Of a DNA stretch of 64,000 nt, positions 1 to 8,416 are shown piece by piece. Both the position numbers and the translations under genes were made by a program. Source of the DNA: Comamonas terrae (lineage in GTDB: Bacteria; Pseudomonadota; Gammaproteobacteria; Burkholderiales; Burkholderiaceae_C). The DNA lies in contig NZ_BCNT01000001.1 of NCBI RefSeq assembly GCF_001544075.1, positions 124,001 to 188,000 of the forward strand. The letters are read 5' to 3'. Position 1 is the stretch's first letter; each line of letters starts with the position of its first letter. The notes under the pieces are model-generated. The model did no database searches, had not been told where the DNA came from, and was given only the letters and a program-made list of their open reading frames with translations.

Positions 1-211
1 CCGCCCAGTCCATGTCCTTGCTGTCGATCTGCGCCAGCTGCACCGCCTCCAGCCGGCAGGCACCATCCGCTGCGTCCAGGCCGGCAATGGCCTGCAGCAA
101 TCCCTCCACCGAGATCTGCGCCGCCGTGTAGCCCACGCCGTCGCCCTGGCTTGGCGCCCGGCCGGCAATGGTTCCTCCTGTGCCCAAAATGACAATCTTT
201 GCCTCAGCCAC
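1..211 (-). CDS. L-asparaginase, N-terminal part (cut by window edge)
   Basis: Hydrolyses L-asparagine to aspartate and ammonia. The minus strand reads from a GTG at 211 into [17 protein letters not shown], which carries the hallmark asparaginase active-site motif GTGGTIAG with the nucleophilic threonine, followed by a flexible glycine-rich loop and an acidic stretch ending IDSKDMDW. About 70 residues are visible; the rest lies outside the window. GTG is chosen because a GAGGGG purine run lies just upstream and the first residues match the usual family start. No signal peptide is visible, so a cytoplasmic enzyme is likely. It diverges from lexA, and the SOS box lies in the shared intergenic region. 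Confidence 0.85.
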   Translation of the reverse strand, partial: MAEAKIVILGTGGTIAGRAPSQGDGVGYTAAQISVEGLLQAIAGLDAADGACRLEAVQLAQIDSKDMDWA

Positions 212-247
212 TTGCCCCTCGCAAAAAACTGGTTAAAAATACAGATA

Positions 248-263
248 CTGTATAAATTATCAG
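248..263. promoter_or_regulatory. LexA operator (SOS box) upstream of lexA
   Basis: The 16-base site CTGTATAAATTATCAG agrees with the proteobacterial SOS consensus CTGT-N8-ACAG at every consensus position but one. It sits 45 bases before the chosen lexA start, the expected place for autorepression. The divergent asparaginase start is 37 bases away on the other side, so LexA binding may also affect that gene (inference). Confidence 0.85.
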
Positions 264-307
264 ATCACTGTTCGGAAATCCTGATCCAGAACCCCAAGCC
301 GCCCGAC

Positions 308-982
308 ATGTCCGACCATCCCAAGCTCACTCCCCGCCAGCAGCAGATCCTGGATCTGATCCAGTCGACCATTGCGCGCACCGGCGCTCCACCGACGCGT
401 GCCGAAATCGCCAGCACCTTCGGGTTCAAGTCCGCCAATGCGGCCGAGGAGCACCTCCAGGCCCTGGCGCGCAAGGGCGTGATCGATCTGGTCAGCGGCA
501 CCTCGCGCGGCATCCGCCTGCGCGCCGATACCGTGCGCACCATCAATGCCGCCCGCGGCACCAGCTTCGCCCTGCCGCTGGCCGCGCTGGCGCCGCTGGT
601 CCTGCCCCTGGTCGGCCGCGTGGCGGCGGGATCGCCCATTCTCGCCCAGGAACATATAGACCAGAGCTATTCCGTGGAGCCCGGCCTGTTCGCGGCCAAG
701 CCCGACTACCTGCTCAAGGTGCGCGGCATGTCCATGCGCGATGTCGGCATCATGGATGGCGACCTGCTGGCCGTGCAGTCCACGCACGAGGCCCGCAACG
801 GCCAGATCGTCGTGGCCCGTCTTGGCGACGACGTCACGGTCAAGCGCTTCAGGCGCACGCCGCAGGGCATAGAGCTGCTGCCCGAAAATCCCGACTACAA
901 GGTCATCCACGTCGCACCGGACGAACCTTTCGCCATCGAAGGCCTGGCCGTAGGCCTGATACGCAACAGCATGTTCATGTAG
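308..982 (+). CDS. lexA: LexA repressor / autoprotease
   Basis: Master repressor of the SOS DNA-damage response, 224 residues. Residues 1-70 form the winged-helix DNA-binding domain starting [18 protein letters not shown]. The Ala-Gly self-cleavage site is at 107-108 (VAAGSP), the catalytic Ser at 142 (GMSM) and the catalytic Lys at 179 (VTVKRF); these are the S24-type autoprotease residues activated by RecA filaments. The start is the ATG at 308, which matches the family N-terminus; upstream TTG readings would run through the operator. Its own SOS box at 248-263 implies autoregulation. Confidence 0.97.
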   Translation: MSDHPKLTPRQQQILDLIQSTIARTGAPPTRAEIASTFGFKSANAAEEHLQALARKGVIDLVSGTSRGIRLRADTVRTINAARGTSFALPLAALAPLVLPLVGRVAAGSPILAQEHIDQSYSVEPGLFAAKPDYLLKVRGMSMRDVGIMDGDLLAVQSTHEARNGQIVVARLGDDVTVKRFRRTPQGIELLPENPDYKVIHVAPDEPFAIEGLAVGLIRNSMFM

Positions 983-1150
983 CGTGCTCCCACGGCGCCG
1001 GCACTGGCGCCCTGGGCCGATTCCCACAGCACTGCCCGGGTGGTAGGCGCAAGGCTTGAAGGCCTTGCCCCGGGCGGAGCCTTGCCTGAAAAACGCAATC
1101 CTGCCCCGTCCACAACCTCGCAAGAACTTTCTTGAAACAGGAGTTGCCAC

Positions 1151-1573
1151 ATGGGATTCGCTTTGCCTCTGGTGTCTCTGACACGCTTTGCCCTTCAAGC
1201 CCATCGCCATGCCGCCGTGCGAGAGAACTCCGCGTCGCAAGCCTCATCGCAGGCACCAGCCAGGCCAGCACGGTCGCAGCCTCGCGATGCAATGCTCTCC
1301 AATTCCCCATCCGAAGATACGCGGGCCCGGCCTGCCGTTTTCACCATGCGCCGAAGCCGCTCCCGACGCCGCGCCACGGCGCCCGCTGTTCCCTCCGCCC
1401 AGATGCCCTTGCCGCTCGAGGCCGCTCCTGCCTGCAGCCAGCCGCGCATGCTGCGCATCGTCCAGCGCGAGCCGCGCAATCAGCCCGAATGCCTGCTCAT
1501 CTCGGGCCGCATGGCCGATGTCTGTGCTGCGCTGGAGCGCATGGCCGCCAACGAAGGCGCGCTGCACGCCTGA
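1151..1573 (+). CDS. Conserved hypothetical protein downstream of lexA
   Basis: A 140-residue protein of unknown function. A good ribosome binding site (CAGGAG, 7 bases before ATG) supports the start. Residues 1-90 are low-complexity, basic and Ser/Arg/Ala-rich, with no recognisable fold. The C-terminal third looks like a small folded unit, with LRIVQREPRN followed by CLLISGRMADVCAALERM. I recall similar short C-terminal segments in Comamonadaceae hypotheticals but cannot check this here. A later in-frame ATG at 1346 (MRRSRSRR) is an alternative start. Position after lexA suggests nothing firm, and no SOS box of its own was seen. Confidence 0.6.
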   Translation: MGFALPLVSLTRFALQAHRHAAVRENSASQASSQAPARPARSQPRDAMLSNSPSEDTRARPAVFTMRRSRSRRRATAPAVPSAQMPLPLEAAPACSQPRMLRIVQREPRNQPECLLISGRMADVCAALERMAANEGALHA

Positions 1574-1707
1574 TGCATGGCGGCCCCGCCGCGCCATAGA
1601 AACCGGCAAGGCGTGCATCCGATTTTTGAAGTATTTGCAAACAGTTCCATGCGCCGTGGCCGTTGAATGCTCACAAAAATGAGCCTATTCAAGGCACAAT
1701 CGGGTGC

Positions 1708-2730
1708 ATGAACATCGTGATCCTTGACGATTACCAAGATGCTGTGCGCAAGCTCGATTGCGCCCGTCTGCTGGAACCTTTCAATGCAAAGGTCTACACC
1801 AATACCGTCAAGGGCGTGGGACAGTTGTCGGTGCGCCTGCGCGATGCCGACATCATTGTTCTGATCCGCGAACGCACCCAGATCACCAAGCAGTTGCTGG
1901 AAAAGCTGCCGCGCCTCAAGCTGATCGCCCAGACCGGCAAGGCGGGTGCGCATATCGATGTCGCGGCCTGCACGGCCCATGGCGTGGCGATCGCCGAAGG
2001 TGTCGGCTCCCCCATTGCGCCGGCGGAGCTGACCTGGGCACTCATCATGGCTGCCATGCGGCGGGTGCCCCAGTACATCGCCAATCTCAAGCACGGGGCC
2101 TGGCAGCAGTCCGGGCTGAAGGCCGCCTCCATGCCCCCCAACTTCGGCCTGGGCAGCGTGCTGCACGGGCGGGTGCTGGGCATCTGGGGCTATGGACGCA
2201 TCGGCCAGCTGATTGCCCGCTATGGCAAGGCCTTCGGCATGCAGGTCTGCGTCTGGGGCAGCGAGGCTTCGCGCCAGAAAGCGGCGGCAGACGGGCTGAT
2301 CGCCGCCCCATCGAAAGAAGCCTTCTTCGAAGAGTGCGACGTGCTTTCCATGCACCTGCGCCTGAACGACGCCACGCGCGGCGTCGTCAGGGCAGACGAT
2401 CTGGCCCGCATGAAGCCCACGGCCCTGTTCGTCAATACGTCGCGCGCGGAACTGGTGGAACCCGAGGCCCTGCTTTGCTCGCTCAATCGCGGCCGGCCGG
2501 GCCTGGCAGCCATCGACGTGTTCGAGAGCGAGCCCATCCTGCAAGGCCACGCCTTGCTGCGCCTGGAGAACTGCATCTGCACGCCGCATATCGGCTATGT
2601 GGAGCAAGACAGCTACGAGCTGTATTTCCGCGCCGCTTTTGAAAACGTGGTGAACTTCGTCAACGGCCAGGCCAGCAACATCTTGAACCCTGAAGTGCTC
2701 AGCGGCCCCCTGCGCATGGGCCGCTCCTAA
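1708..2730 (+). CDS. D-2-hydroxyacid dehydrogenase family protein
   Basis: NAD(P)-dependent oxidoreductase of the D-isomer 2-hydroxyacid dehydrogenase family (SerA/LdhA-like), 340 residues, cytoplasmic. The cofactor-binding Rossmann motif is GIWGYGRIGQ. The family catalytic triad is visible as Arg in NTSRAELV, Glu in FESEPI and His in TPHIGY. The start MNIVILDDYQD is chosen because it opens the first beta strand of the catalytic domain; longer upstream readings are not family-like. The substrate cannot be read from sequence: phosphoglycerate, glyoxylate or another 2-ketoacid are all possible, but the protein is far shorter than ACT-domain SerA. It converges with the gene ending at 2744. Confidence 0.85.
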   Translation: MNIVILDDYQDAVRKLDCARLLEPFNAKVYTNTVKGVGQLSVRLRDADIIVLIRERTQITKQLLEKLPRLKLIAQTGKAGAHIDVAACTAHGVAIAEGVGSPIAPAELTWALIMAAMRRVPQYIANLKHGAWQQSGLKAASMPPNFGLGSVLHGRVLGIWGYGRIGQLIARYGKAFGMQVCVWGSEASRQKAAADGLIAAPSKEAFFEECDVLSMHLRLNDATRGVVRADDLARMKPTALFVNTSRAELVEPEALLCSLNRGRPGLAAIDVFESEPILQGHALLRLENCICTPHIGYVEQDSYELYFRAAFENVVNFVNGQASNILNPEVLSGPLRMGRS

Positions 2731-2743
2731 GCCGCCCCTGGCG

Positions 2744-3568
2744 CTAAGAACTGGCAGGGCCCGGCGGCCATTGAAGCTGCGAGGCCAACTCCTGCGCCAC
2801 CGCTTGCTGCAGCGATGCTCGCACCAGCGTCTCCACTTCCTTGCGCAGCTGCAAGGCCATGGACCGTGCCTGGTCCTCAACCACGGCTGAAATCGCCTCG
2901 CGCAGCCGCTCCTCGAGCATCTGATCCACGCGATGCATAAGCCTCTGGGTAAGCTGTTCCCTGAGTTGCTGCGCGTGCGGGCCATTCCAGTCCGCATCAG
3001 GGGCAAGCGGAGCATTGGCACCCGCAGCCACCGAATTTTCAAGCGCCGGCTCGGGCAGGGACAAAGCAGCCGGCCCCTCGGCCTCGGAAAAAACTTCCGA
3101 CGAGAGCGGCTCCCTTTGGGAGTCGCCAGCAAGCGTCCGCGCTGGCGCATGTTCCGCCGCGGCTTCCTGCGCTTGCCCGTCCGACACGGAGTCCAGGTCA
3201 CCCACGTTTACCTGCGGTGCAATGGTGTCGGCATTGACGCTCTCGGATAACTCGGCATGCGCAGGCATGACCCCGCTTCCCGACAGCGATTGCTGCGGCG
3301 GCAGGGAGTCCGGCAGAGGCGGCAGATTGCGCGGAATCGCGGAAATTCCGCGTACGCCGGCCGCGGCATCAGCCAGCCTGGATGAATGCAGAACCGGCTG
3401 CAGGCCTGGCGCTGAAGCATTCTGCGGCACGGCAAGCTCCGAGGGAGGTTCGGCCGACAGATCGGCCTCCATGGCGTCCAAGGCAGCAGCTTCGGGATCG
3501 ATCGATGCCGGCACCACCTCGGTCAGGGTGGGAACAAAGCGCGGCGGCGTTTTGGAAGAGGAATTCAT
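2744..3568 (-). CDS. Hypothetical protein, acidic N-terminus with helical C-terminal domain
   Basis: A 274-residue protein I do not recognise firmly. Residues 1-190 are acidic, Ala/Pro/Ser-rich and probably disordered. Residues about 195-270 are strongly helical and amphipathic (QLTQRLMHRVDQMLEERLREA and following) and likely form a coiled coil. It starts 3 bases after the holC stop codon, so it is translated as the last gene of a pepA-holC-side cluster. The layout resembles the DUF2486-type proteins found after holC in Burkholderiales (from memory, unverified). No transmembrane segment or signal peptide is seen. Confidence 0.65.
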   Translation of the reverse strand: MNSSSKTPPRFVPTLTEVVPASIDPEAAALDAMEADLSAEPPSELAVPQNASAPGLQPVLHSSRLADAAAGVRGISAIPRNLPPLPDSLPPQQSLSGSGVMPAHAELSESVNADTIAPQVNVGDLDSVSDGQAQEAAAEHAPARTLAGDSQREPLSSEVFSEAEGPAALSLPEPALENSVAAGANAPLAPDADWNGPHAQQLREQLTQRLMHRVDQMLEERLREAISAVVEDQARSMALQLRKEVETLVRASLQQAVAQELASQLQWPPGPASS

Positions 3569-3571
3569 GCC

Positions 3572-4003
3572 CTAGCCCCTGAGCTTCAAATCATGGCGGA
3601 CGATGGCCACGCCCTGCGCGGCATAGCTTTTCCAGCGCGCCCGCGCTTCCTGCCGGTCCATCTCGTCGGTTGCCGAAACAATCTCGACGACCTTGGCAAA
3701 TTGCTCATAGCCCGCTGGCACTTCGCTGCCCAGATTGACCAGCACATCATGGTGCGGCAGATTGTCAAGCCGCTGCGCCAATACGATGCCGGATGCCGCC
3801 AGCAGCTGTCCTCCATCGCTGGCAAAGGCATGGGCCAGAAAATCCGTGGGAGACACTGCCCACAGCTTCGGAGACAGCGCAGCCAGCACAGGCTGGCTGC
3901 CCACCACCACCAGCCGCGCCCCATGCCGCAAGGCCTTGCGGGCATACCGGCATACATAGGCCTGCTTGTCGGGCGCGTTGAAATGGAAGGCGACTTCGGT
4001 CAT
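3572..4003 (-). CDS. holC: DNA polymerase III chi subunit
   Basis: The chi subunit of the DNA polymerase III clamp-loader complex; with psi it links the replisome to SSB on the lagging strand. 143 residues, beginning MTEVAFHFNAPDKQAYVCR, the typical HolC opening, with later conserved stretches FLAHAFA and VLVNLGSEVP. The ATG at 4003 has a GGGAG run 7 bases upstream and is preferred to the ATG 21 bases further up. It follows pepA on the same strand, the classical pepA-holC order, although valS is not next to it here. Confidence 0.92.
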   Translation of the reverse strand: MTEVAFHFNAPDKQAYVCRYARKALRHGARLVVVGSQPVLAALSPKLWAVSPTDFLAHAFASDGGQLLAASGIVLAQRLDNLPHHDVLVNLGSEVPAGYEQFAKVVEIVSATDEMDRQEARARWKSYAAQGVAIVRHDLKLRG

Positions 4004-4074
4004 CTCACGCTCCCGCGACGGCAATCAGCGCGCCGGCCATATTCCAGGTCACACAGCAATGCGTCACTCCTGGC

Positions 4075-5667
4075 TCAAGCCTTGGCCTCTGCAGTGGCGG
4101 CTGCGGCACGGCGCGAACTGCGGGGCTTGGTGACCGCTTTCGAGGATTTGGCGGCTTTGCCGTTCAGCTTGCCGGCAGGGGCCACAGCCTTGCGGGAAGC
4201 ATCTGCCCCGCCTTGCCGGGCCAGCAGATAGTGCAGCAGCAGGCCCACCGGCCGACCTGTCGCCCCCTTGGCTGCGCCACTCTTCCATGCAGTACCCGCG
4301 ATATCCAGGTGCGCCCAGGGAATGTCGCCCACGAATTTCTGCAGGAACTTGGCGGCCGTCACGGCACCGCCGGCACGACCGGCCACATTGCCCATGTCGG
4401 CGAAGTTGCTCTTGAGGCCCTCCGCATATTCGTCATCCAGCGGCATGCGCCAGCAGGGATCGAGGGCCGCGTCGCCAGCCTTCTGCAAAGCCTGCGCCAG
4501 CTCGTCGTGCGCCGAGAACAGACCGCTGCGCAGGCCGCCCAGTGCCACCACGCAGGCGCCGGTCAATGTCGCCATGTCCACCAGGGCCGCAGGCTTGAAG
4601 CGCGCGGCATAGGTCAGCGCATCGCTGAGCACCAGTCGGCCTTCGGCATCGGTGTTGAGAATCTCGATGGTCTGGCCGCTCATGCTGGTGACCACGTCGC
4701 CGGGCTTGACAGCGCCGCCGTCGGGCATGTTCTCGCAGGCAGGAATCAGGCCCACTACGTTGATGTCCGGCTGCAGCCGCGCCAGCGACTGGAACACGCC
4801 CAGCACACTGGCCGCACCGCCCATGTCGAATTTCATTTCGTCCATTTCGGCCGCAGGCTTGAGCGAGATGCCGCCCGTATCGAAGGTGATGCCTTTGCCC
4901 ACCAGCACGATGGGCGCCACATTCCTGGCGGCACCGTTGTAATGCAGCTCGATCAGGCGCAAGGGCTCGCGCGAACCCTGGGCCACGGCCATGAAGGCCC
5001 CCATGCCCAGCTTGGCAACTTCGGCCGGACCGTGGATCTTGCAGCTCAGCCGCGTCGACCTGGCGGCAGCCACCATGGCCTTGGCGGCGTCGGCCAGCAG
5101 CGTGGGAGTGGCATGGTTGGCAGGGCGGTTGGCCCATTCGCGGGCCGTGGCCACGCCTTCGGCCTGCGCCACCGCGACATTGAAGTCCGAAGCAATGGCT
5201 GCAGTCCTGGTCGCCACGCCGATCACCACCTTCCGCAGCTTCGCAGGCTTGGCCTGCGGCTTTGTGTGGGTATAGACATAGCAGACATCGGCAATCGCCT
5301 GCACGGCGGCCGATACGGCCGCGGCATCGGCATCGAACGCAAAGCTCACCACGGCCCTGGCCACGCCTTCGGCCTTGAGCACGCCGGAGCAGCCGGCCAG
5401 CGCATTGCGCACATCCTTGGCCGAACCCGCGCCCGTTCCCAGCAGCAGCACACGGCGCGCGGCGATTGCCGGCACCTGGTACAGGGGCAGTTGCTTGCCG
5501 GCGGACAGGGCAAAATCGCCCTGCTTGACGGCATGCGCCACCAGCGCACCGATGGCATCGCTGCCCAATGTGCCCGGGGCGGCCTGCTCGGAAACCAGCA
5601 CCAGCAGCAGGTCGCATTTTTCACGTGCTGCGGCCGCAGCGCTCAGAGCCTTGAGTTCAAAGTCCAT
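4075..5667 (-). CDS. pepA: Leucyl aminopeptidase (M17) with a basic C-terminal tail
   Basis: Cytosolic dimetal aminopeptidase that removes N-terminal residues; the E. coli homologue also binds DNA. 530 residues. Residues equivalent to E. coli metal ligands and active site are present: Lys258 and Asp263 (VGKGITFDTGG), Asp281, and Asp340/Glu342/Arg344 in NTDAEGRL, shifted by a constant 12 from E. coli. The last ~50 residues, after the family end, are an Ala/Lys/Arg/Ser tail that is not part of the usual ~500-residue enzyme. The ATG at 5667 (MDFELKAL) is the family-like start. It diverges from lptF with only 23 bases between start codons. Confidence 0.96.
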   Translation of the reverse strand: MDFELKALSAAAAAREKCDLLLVLVSEQAAPGTLGSDAIGALVAHAVKQGDFALSAGKQLPLYQVPAIAARRVLLLGTGAGSAKDVRNALAGCSGVLKAEGVARAVVSFAFDADAAAVSAAVQAIADVCYVYTHTKPQAKPAKLRKVVIGVATRTAAIASDFNVAVAQAEGVATAREWANRPANHATPTLLADAAKAMVAAARSTRLSCKIHGPAEVAKLGMGAFMAVAQGSREPLRLIELHYNGAARNVAPIVLVGKGITFDTGGISLKPAAEMDEMKFDMGGAASVLGVFQSLARLQPDINVVGLIPACENMPDGGAVKPGDVVTSMSGQTIEILNTDAEGRLVLSDALTYAARFKPAALVDMATLTGACVVALGGLRSGLFSAHDELAQALQKAGDAALDPCWRMPLDDEYAEGLKSNFADMGNVAGRAGGAVTAAKFLQKFVGDIPWAHLDIAGTAWKSGAAKGATGRPVGLLLHYLLARQGGADASRKAVAPAGKLNGKAAKSSKAVTKPRSSRRAAAATAEAKA

Positions 5668-5690
5668 AATCGGTGTTTTCCTTTTAGCCA

Positions 5691-6797
5691 ATGTTATTCG
5701 ATTCATCCATACGCAAAGAGCTTGCCCGCAGCTTCGGTGCGACAGCCGTCGTCCTGGTCACCGTGGTGATGACCATGATGCTGATCCGCACGCTGGGCCA
5801 GGCTTACAAAGGCAGCGTCAGTCCTTCGGACGTGCTGCTGGTCATGGGCTTTACCGTGCTCGGGCAGTTGCCCACCATCCTGGGGCTGAGCCTGTTCGTG
5901 GCGGTCGTCGGCTCGCTGTCGCGCATGTACCGGGACAGTGAAATGGTCATCTGGTTCGCCGCAGGCCAGGGCCTGGCTTCGCTGCTGCGGCCGCTGCTGC
6001 GGTTTGCCTGGCCCATTCTGGCCGCAACCGCCGTGCTGGCTCTGGGCGTGCTGCCCTGGGCCAATCTGCAGATCGAGCAGATCAAGGCCCAGTTCCAGCA
6101 GCGCAGCGATATTGACCGCATCGCCCCCGGAGAGTTCCAGGAGTCCGCAGGCGGCACGCGCGTGTTCTTCATCGACAAGGACATTCCGAGCGCCCAGGCG
6201 GCCAGCAATGTCTTCATCGTCTCCAACGATCCGGGGCGCGAATCCGTCACCTCGGCCAAGGGCGCCCGCCTGGAGGTGGTCAAGGGCGAGCGCATGGCCA
6301 TTCTGATGGACGGCCAGCGCATGGAAAGCCGCGCCAGCGACGGTACCGTAAAGATCAGCGACTTCAAGGAATACGGCACGCAGATCGATGGCGGCAACCC
6401 GGTGTCCGCCGAAGAAATGGCCGCGCGCAGCATGCCCACTTTGGAGCTTGCCCGGCGCGACGAGCCGATTGCGCGCTCCGTGCTGGGCTGGCGCCTGGGC
6501 CTGCCGCTGGCAGCACTCAATTTCGTGATCCTGGGCCTGGCGGTCTCCAGCGTGAATCCGCGCGCCGGCAACAGCAGCAGCCTCATGATCGCCCTTTTTG
6601 CCTTCATCGTGTACTACAACCTCATGACGCTGGGCGAAAGCTGGGTCGGTGCCAACAAGATCAGCATGTGGAGCCTGCTGCTGCTGCTGCATGGCACCAC
6701 GCTGGCAGGCAGCCTGCTGGTGCTGGCCGCGCGCCACAAGCGCTGGTCGCCGCGCGATCTGCTGCGCCGGCGCAGCGCCACGGGAGGTGCGGCATGA
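5691..6797 (+). CDS. lptF: LPS export ABC transporter permease LptF
   Basis: Inner-membrane permease of the LptB2FG complex that extracts lipopolysaccharide from the inner membrane into the Lpt bridge. 368 residues with the YjgP/YjgQ pattern: N-terminal membrane segments (about 15-35, 48-75, 95-118), a long periplasmic beta-jellyroll region (about 125-265) and C-terminal membrane segments (about 270-350). It starts MLFDSSIRKELARSF as in the family and overlaps lptG by 4 bases (ATGA), indicating translational coupling. Its promoter must overlap the 5' end of the divergent pepA. Confidence 0.95.
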   Translation: MLFDSSIRKELARSFGATAVVLVTVVMTMMLIRTLGQAYKGSVSPSDVLLVMGFTVLGQLPTILGLSLFVAVVGSLSRMYRDSEMVIWFAAGQGLASLLRPLLRFAWPILAATAVLALGVLPWANLQIEQIKAQFQQRSDIDRIAPGEFQESAGGTRVFFIDKDIPSAQAASNVFIVSNDPGRESVTSAKGARLEVVKGERMAILMDGQRMESRASDGTVKISDFKEYGTQIDGGNPVSAEEMAARSMPTLELARRDEPIARSVLGWRLGLPLAALNFVILGLAVSSVNPRAGNSSSLMIALFAFIVYYNLMTLGESWVGANKISMWSLLLLLHGTTLAGSLLVLAARHKRWSPRDLLRRRSATGGAA

Positions 6798-7894
6798 AAG
6801 TCCTGCGAGGCCTGATCTACCGCCAGATTCTGGCGGCCGTGCTCTACGTGACACTGGCTTTCCTGGCGCTGTTCTTCTTCTTCGACCTGGTCGACGAGAT
6901 GCGCTGGGTCAACCGCAACTCGGCCTACAACATCACGCATGCGCTGATGTTCGTGGCGTTGGCCATTCCCGGCCATCTGTACGAACTGCTGCCCATCACG
7001 GTGCTGATCGGCACCATCTTCGTGATGGCGCGCTTTGCCCAGAGCTCGGAATTCACCATCATGCGCACCAGCGGCATGGGGCCGTGGCTGGCGCTGCGCA
7101 CCCTGCTTTTCATCGGCCTGGGCTTTGTGGTGCTCACGATTGCCGTCGGCGACTATGCGGCCCCCGCCGCGGAGAACCTGGAGCAGAAGCTGCGCGCAGT
7201 CCAGAAAGGCCAGATCACCACGGGCGCCACCGGCGCCTGGCTCAAGGAAAAGCAGGGCGACCATTCGATCGCCGTCAATGTGCGCGCCATCAAGGCGCCC
7301 GGCGACTTCCTGAACGTGCGCGTCTACGATTTCGATGCCAACGGCCGGCTCGCTGCACAGATCCATGCCGAAACCGCGCAGGTCGACGAAGAGCATGACC
7401 GGTGGTCCATGCAGAACGTGCAGATCAGCCGGCTGAGCCAAGAAGGCGAAAAGACCAAGCTGGTGCGCAGCAACGAAAAAAGCTACGACTGGCCAACGCA
7501 GGTGACGGCCGAGATGGTCTCGGCCGCACTGCTCAAGCCCGACAACATGTCCACGCTGGCGCTGTTCCAGTTCATCCGCCACCTGGAAGCCAACGGCCAG
7601 GCCGTGCAGAAATACGAGATCGAGTTCTGGCGCAAGGTCTTCTACCCGCTCAGCTGCCTGGTGATGGTCGTGTTGGCCCTGCCCTTTGCCTATCTGCATT
7701 TCCGCTCGGGCGGCATCGCCACCTATGTGTTCGGCGGCGTGATGGCCGGCATCAGCTTCTTCCTGCTCAACAACGTGTTCGGCTATGTCGGCACCCTGCA
7801 GTCCTGGTGGCCCTGGCTGACCGCGGCCGCGCCAGGGCTGCTCTACACGGCGCTGTCGCTGACCGCGTTCGGCTGGCTGGTGCTGCGACGCTGA
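6794..7894 (+). CDS. lptG: LPS export ABC transporter permease LptG
   Basis: Partner permease of LptF, forming the heterodimer that with LptB drives LPS transport. 366 residues, with the same architecture: an N-terminal membrane helix starting at LIYRQILAAVLYVTL, a coupling region with ELLPITVLIGT, a periplasmic domain (about 125-260) and C-terminal helices with FYPLSCLVMVVLALPFAYL. The ATG overlaps the lptF stop. Length is normal for the family. Confidence 0.95.
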   Translation: MKVLRGLIYRQILAAVLYVTLAFLALFFFFDLVDEMRWVNRNSAYNITHALMFVALAIPGHLYELLPITVLIGTIFVMARFAQSSEFTIMRTSGMGPWLALRTLLFIGLGFVVLTIAVGDYAAPAAENLEQKLRAVQKGQITTGATGAWLKEKQGDHSIAVNVRAIKAPGDFLNVRVYDFDANGRLAAQIHAETAQVDEEHDRWSMQNVQISRLSQEGEKTKLVRSNEKSYDWPTQVTAEMVSAALLKPDNMSTLALFQFIRHLEANGQAVQKYEIEFWRKVFYPLSCLVMVVLALPFAYLHFRSGGIATYVFGGVMAGISFFLLNNVFGYVGTLQSWWPWLTAAAPGLLYTALSLTAFGWLVLRR

Positions 7895-7905
7895 GGGCAA
7901 TTGCC

Positions 7906-8358
7906 ATGACCCATTCCCATTGCACACCGTCCGCAGCCGTCGTGCCCGGCCTGGTGCTGCTGGCCCACGGCTCGCGCGATGCGCTGTGGCGCCAGCCCAT
8001 CGAGGCCGTACAGGCCGCCGTGCAGGCGGTACAGCCTGCGCTGGCCTGCCACTGCGCCTATCTCGAGGCCTGCGAGCCCGACCTGCCGGCGGCCGCCGCA
8101 GCCCTGGTCCAAGAAGGCGTCAACCACATCACGGTGCTGCCGCTGTTCCTGGGGACAGGCAAGCATGCGCGCGAGGACATTCCGTGCCTGGTGGAGGCGC
8201 TGCGCCGGCAATATCCAGAGTGCCGTTTCGAGCTGCAGGCCGCCGTGGGCGAGCATCCGCGCGTCACAGGCCTGCTGGCCGAGCTCGCCATAGAGCAGGC
8301 GCTGGCACGTACGGCACCGCCTTCTCCAACGGCTCCGGACAAAGAAATGTCGGGATAA
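7906..8358 (+). CDS. Sirohydrochlorin chelatase (CbiX/SirB-type)
   Basis: A small CbiX-type chelatase that inserts a divalent metal into sirohydrochlorin: iron for siroheme or cobalt for cobalamin. 150 residues, single-domain length. The metal-binding histidines are His21 in LLAHGSRD and His87 in GTGKHARED. It lies 11 bases after lptG and 58 bases before cysB. Next to the sulfur regulator, a siroheme role (cofactor of assimilatory sulfite reductase) is the better guess. The window also codes for a B12-dependent reductase, so cobalt use cannot be excluded. Confidence 0.88.
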   Translation: MTHSHCTPSAAVVPGLVLLAHGSRDALWRQPIEAVQAAVQAVQPALACHCAYLEACEPDLPAAAAALVQEGVNHITVLPLFLGTGKHAREDIPCLVEALRRQYPECRFELQAAVGEHPRVTGLLAELAIEQALARTAPPSPTAPDKEMSG

Positions 8359-8416
8359 AAAACCGATTTCTTATATAAATGAAGCATAATGACGCAAGCT
8401 CTCTGTCTATGCCGTC

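Noticed and set aside
1049-1068. Perfect 7-base hairpin GCAAGGC/GCCTTGC after lexA
   Set aside because: No T-run follows, so it is not called a terminator; it may be chance in GC-rich DNA.
260-1240. Long minus-strand frame opposite lexA
   Set aside because: Its sequence mirrors the lexA codons, has no family features and overlaps a certain gene; high GC makes such shadow frames common throughout the window.
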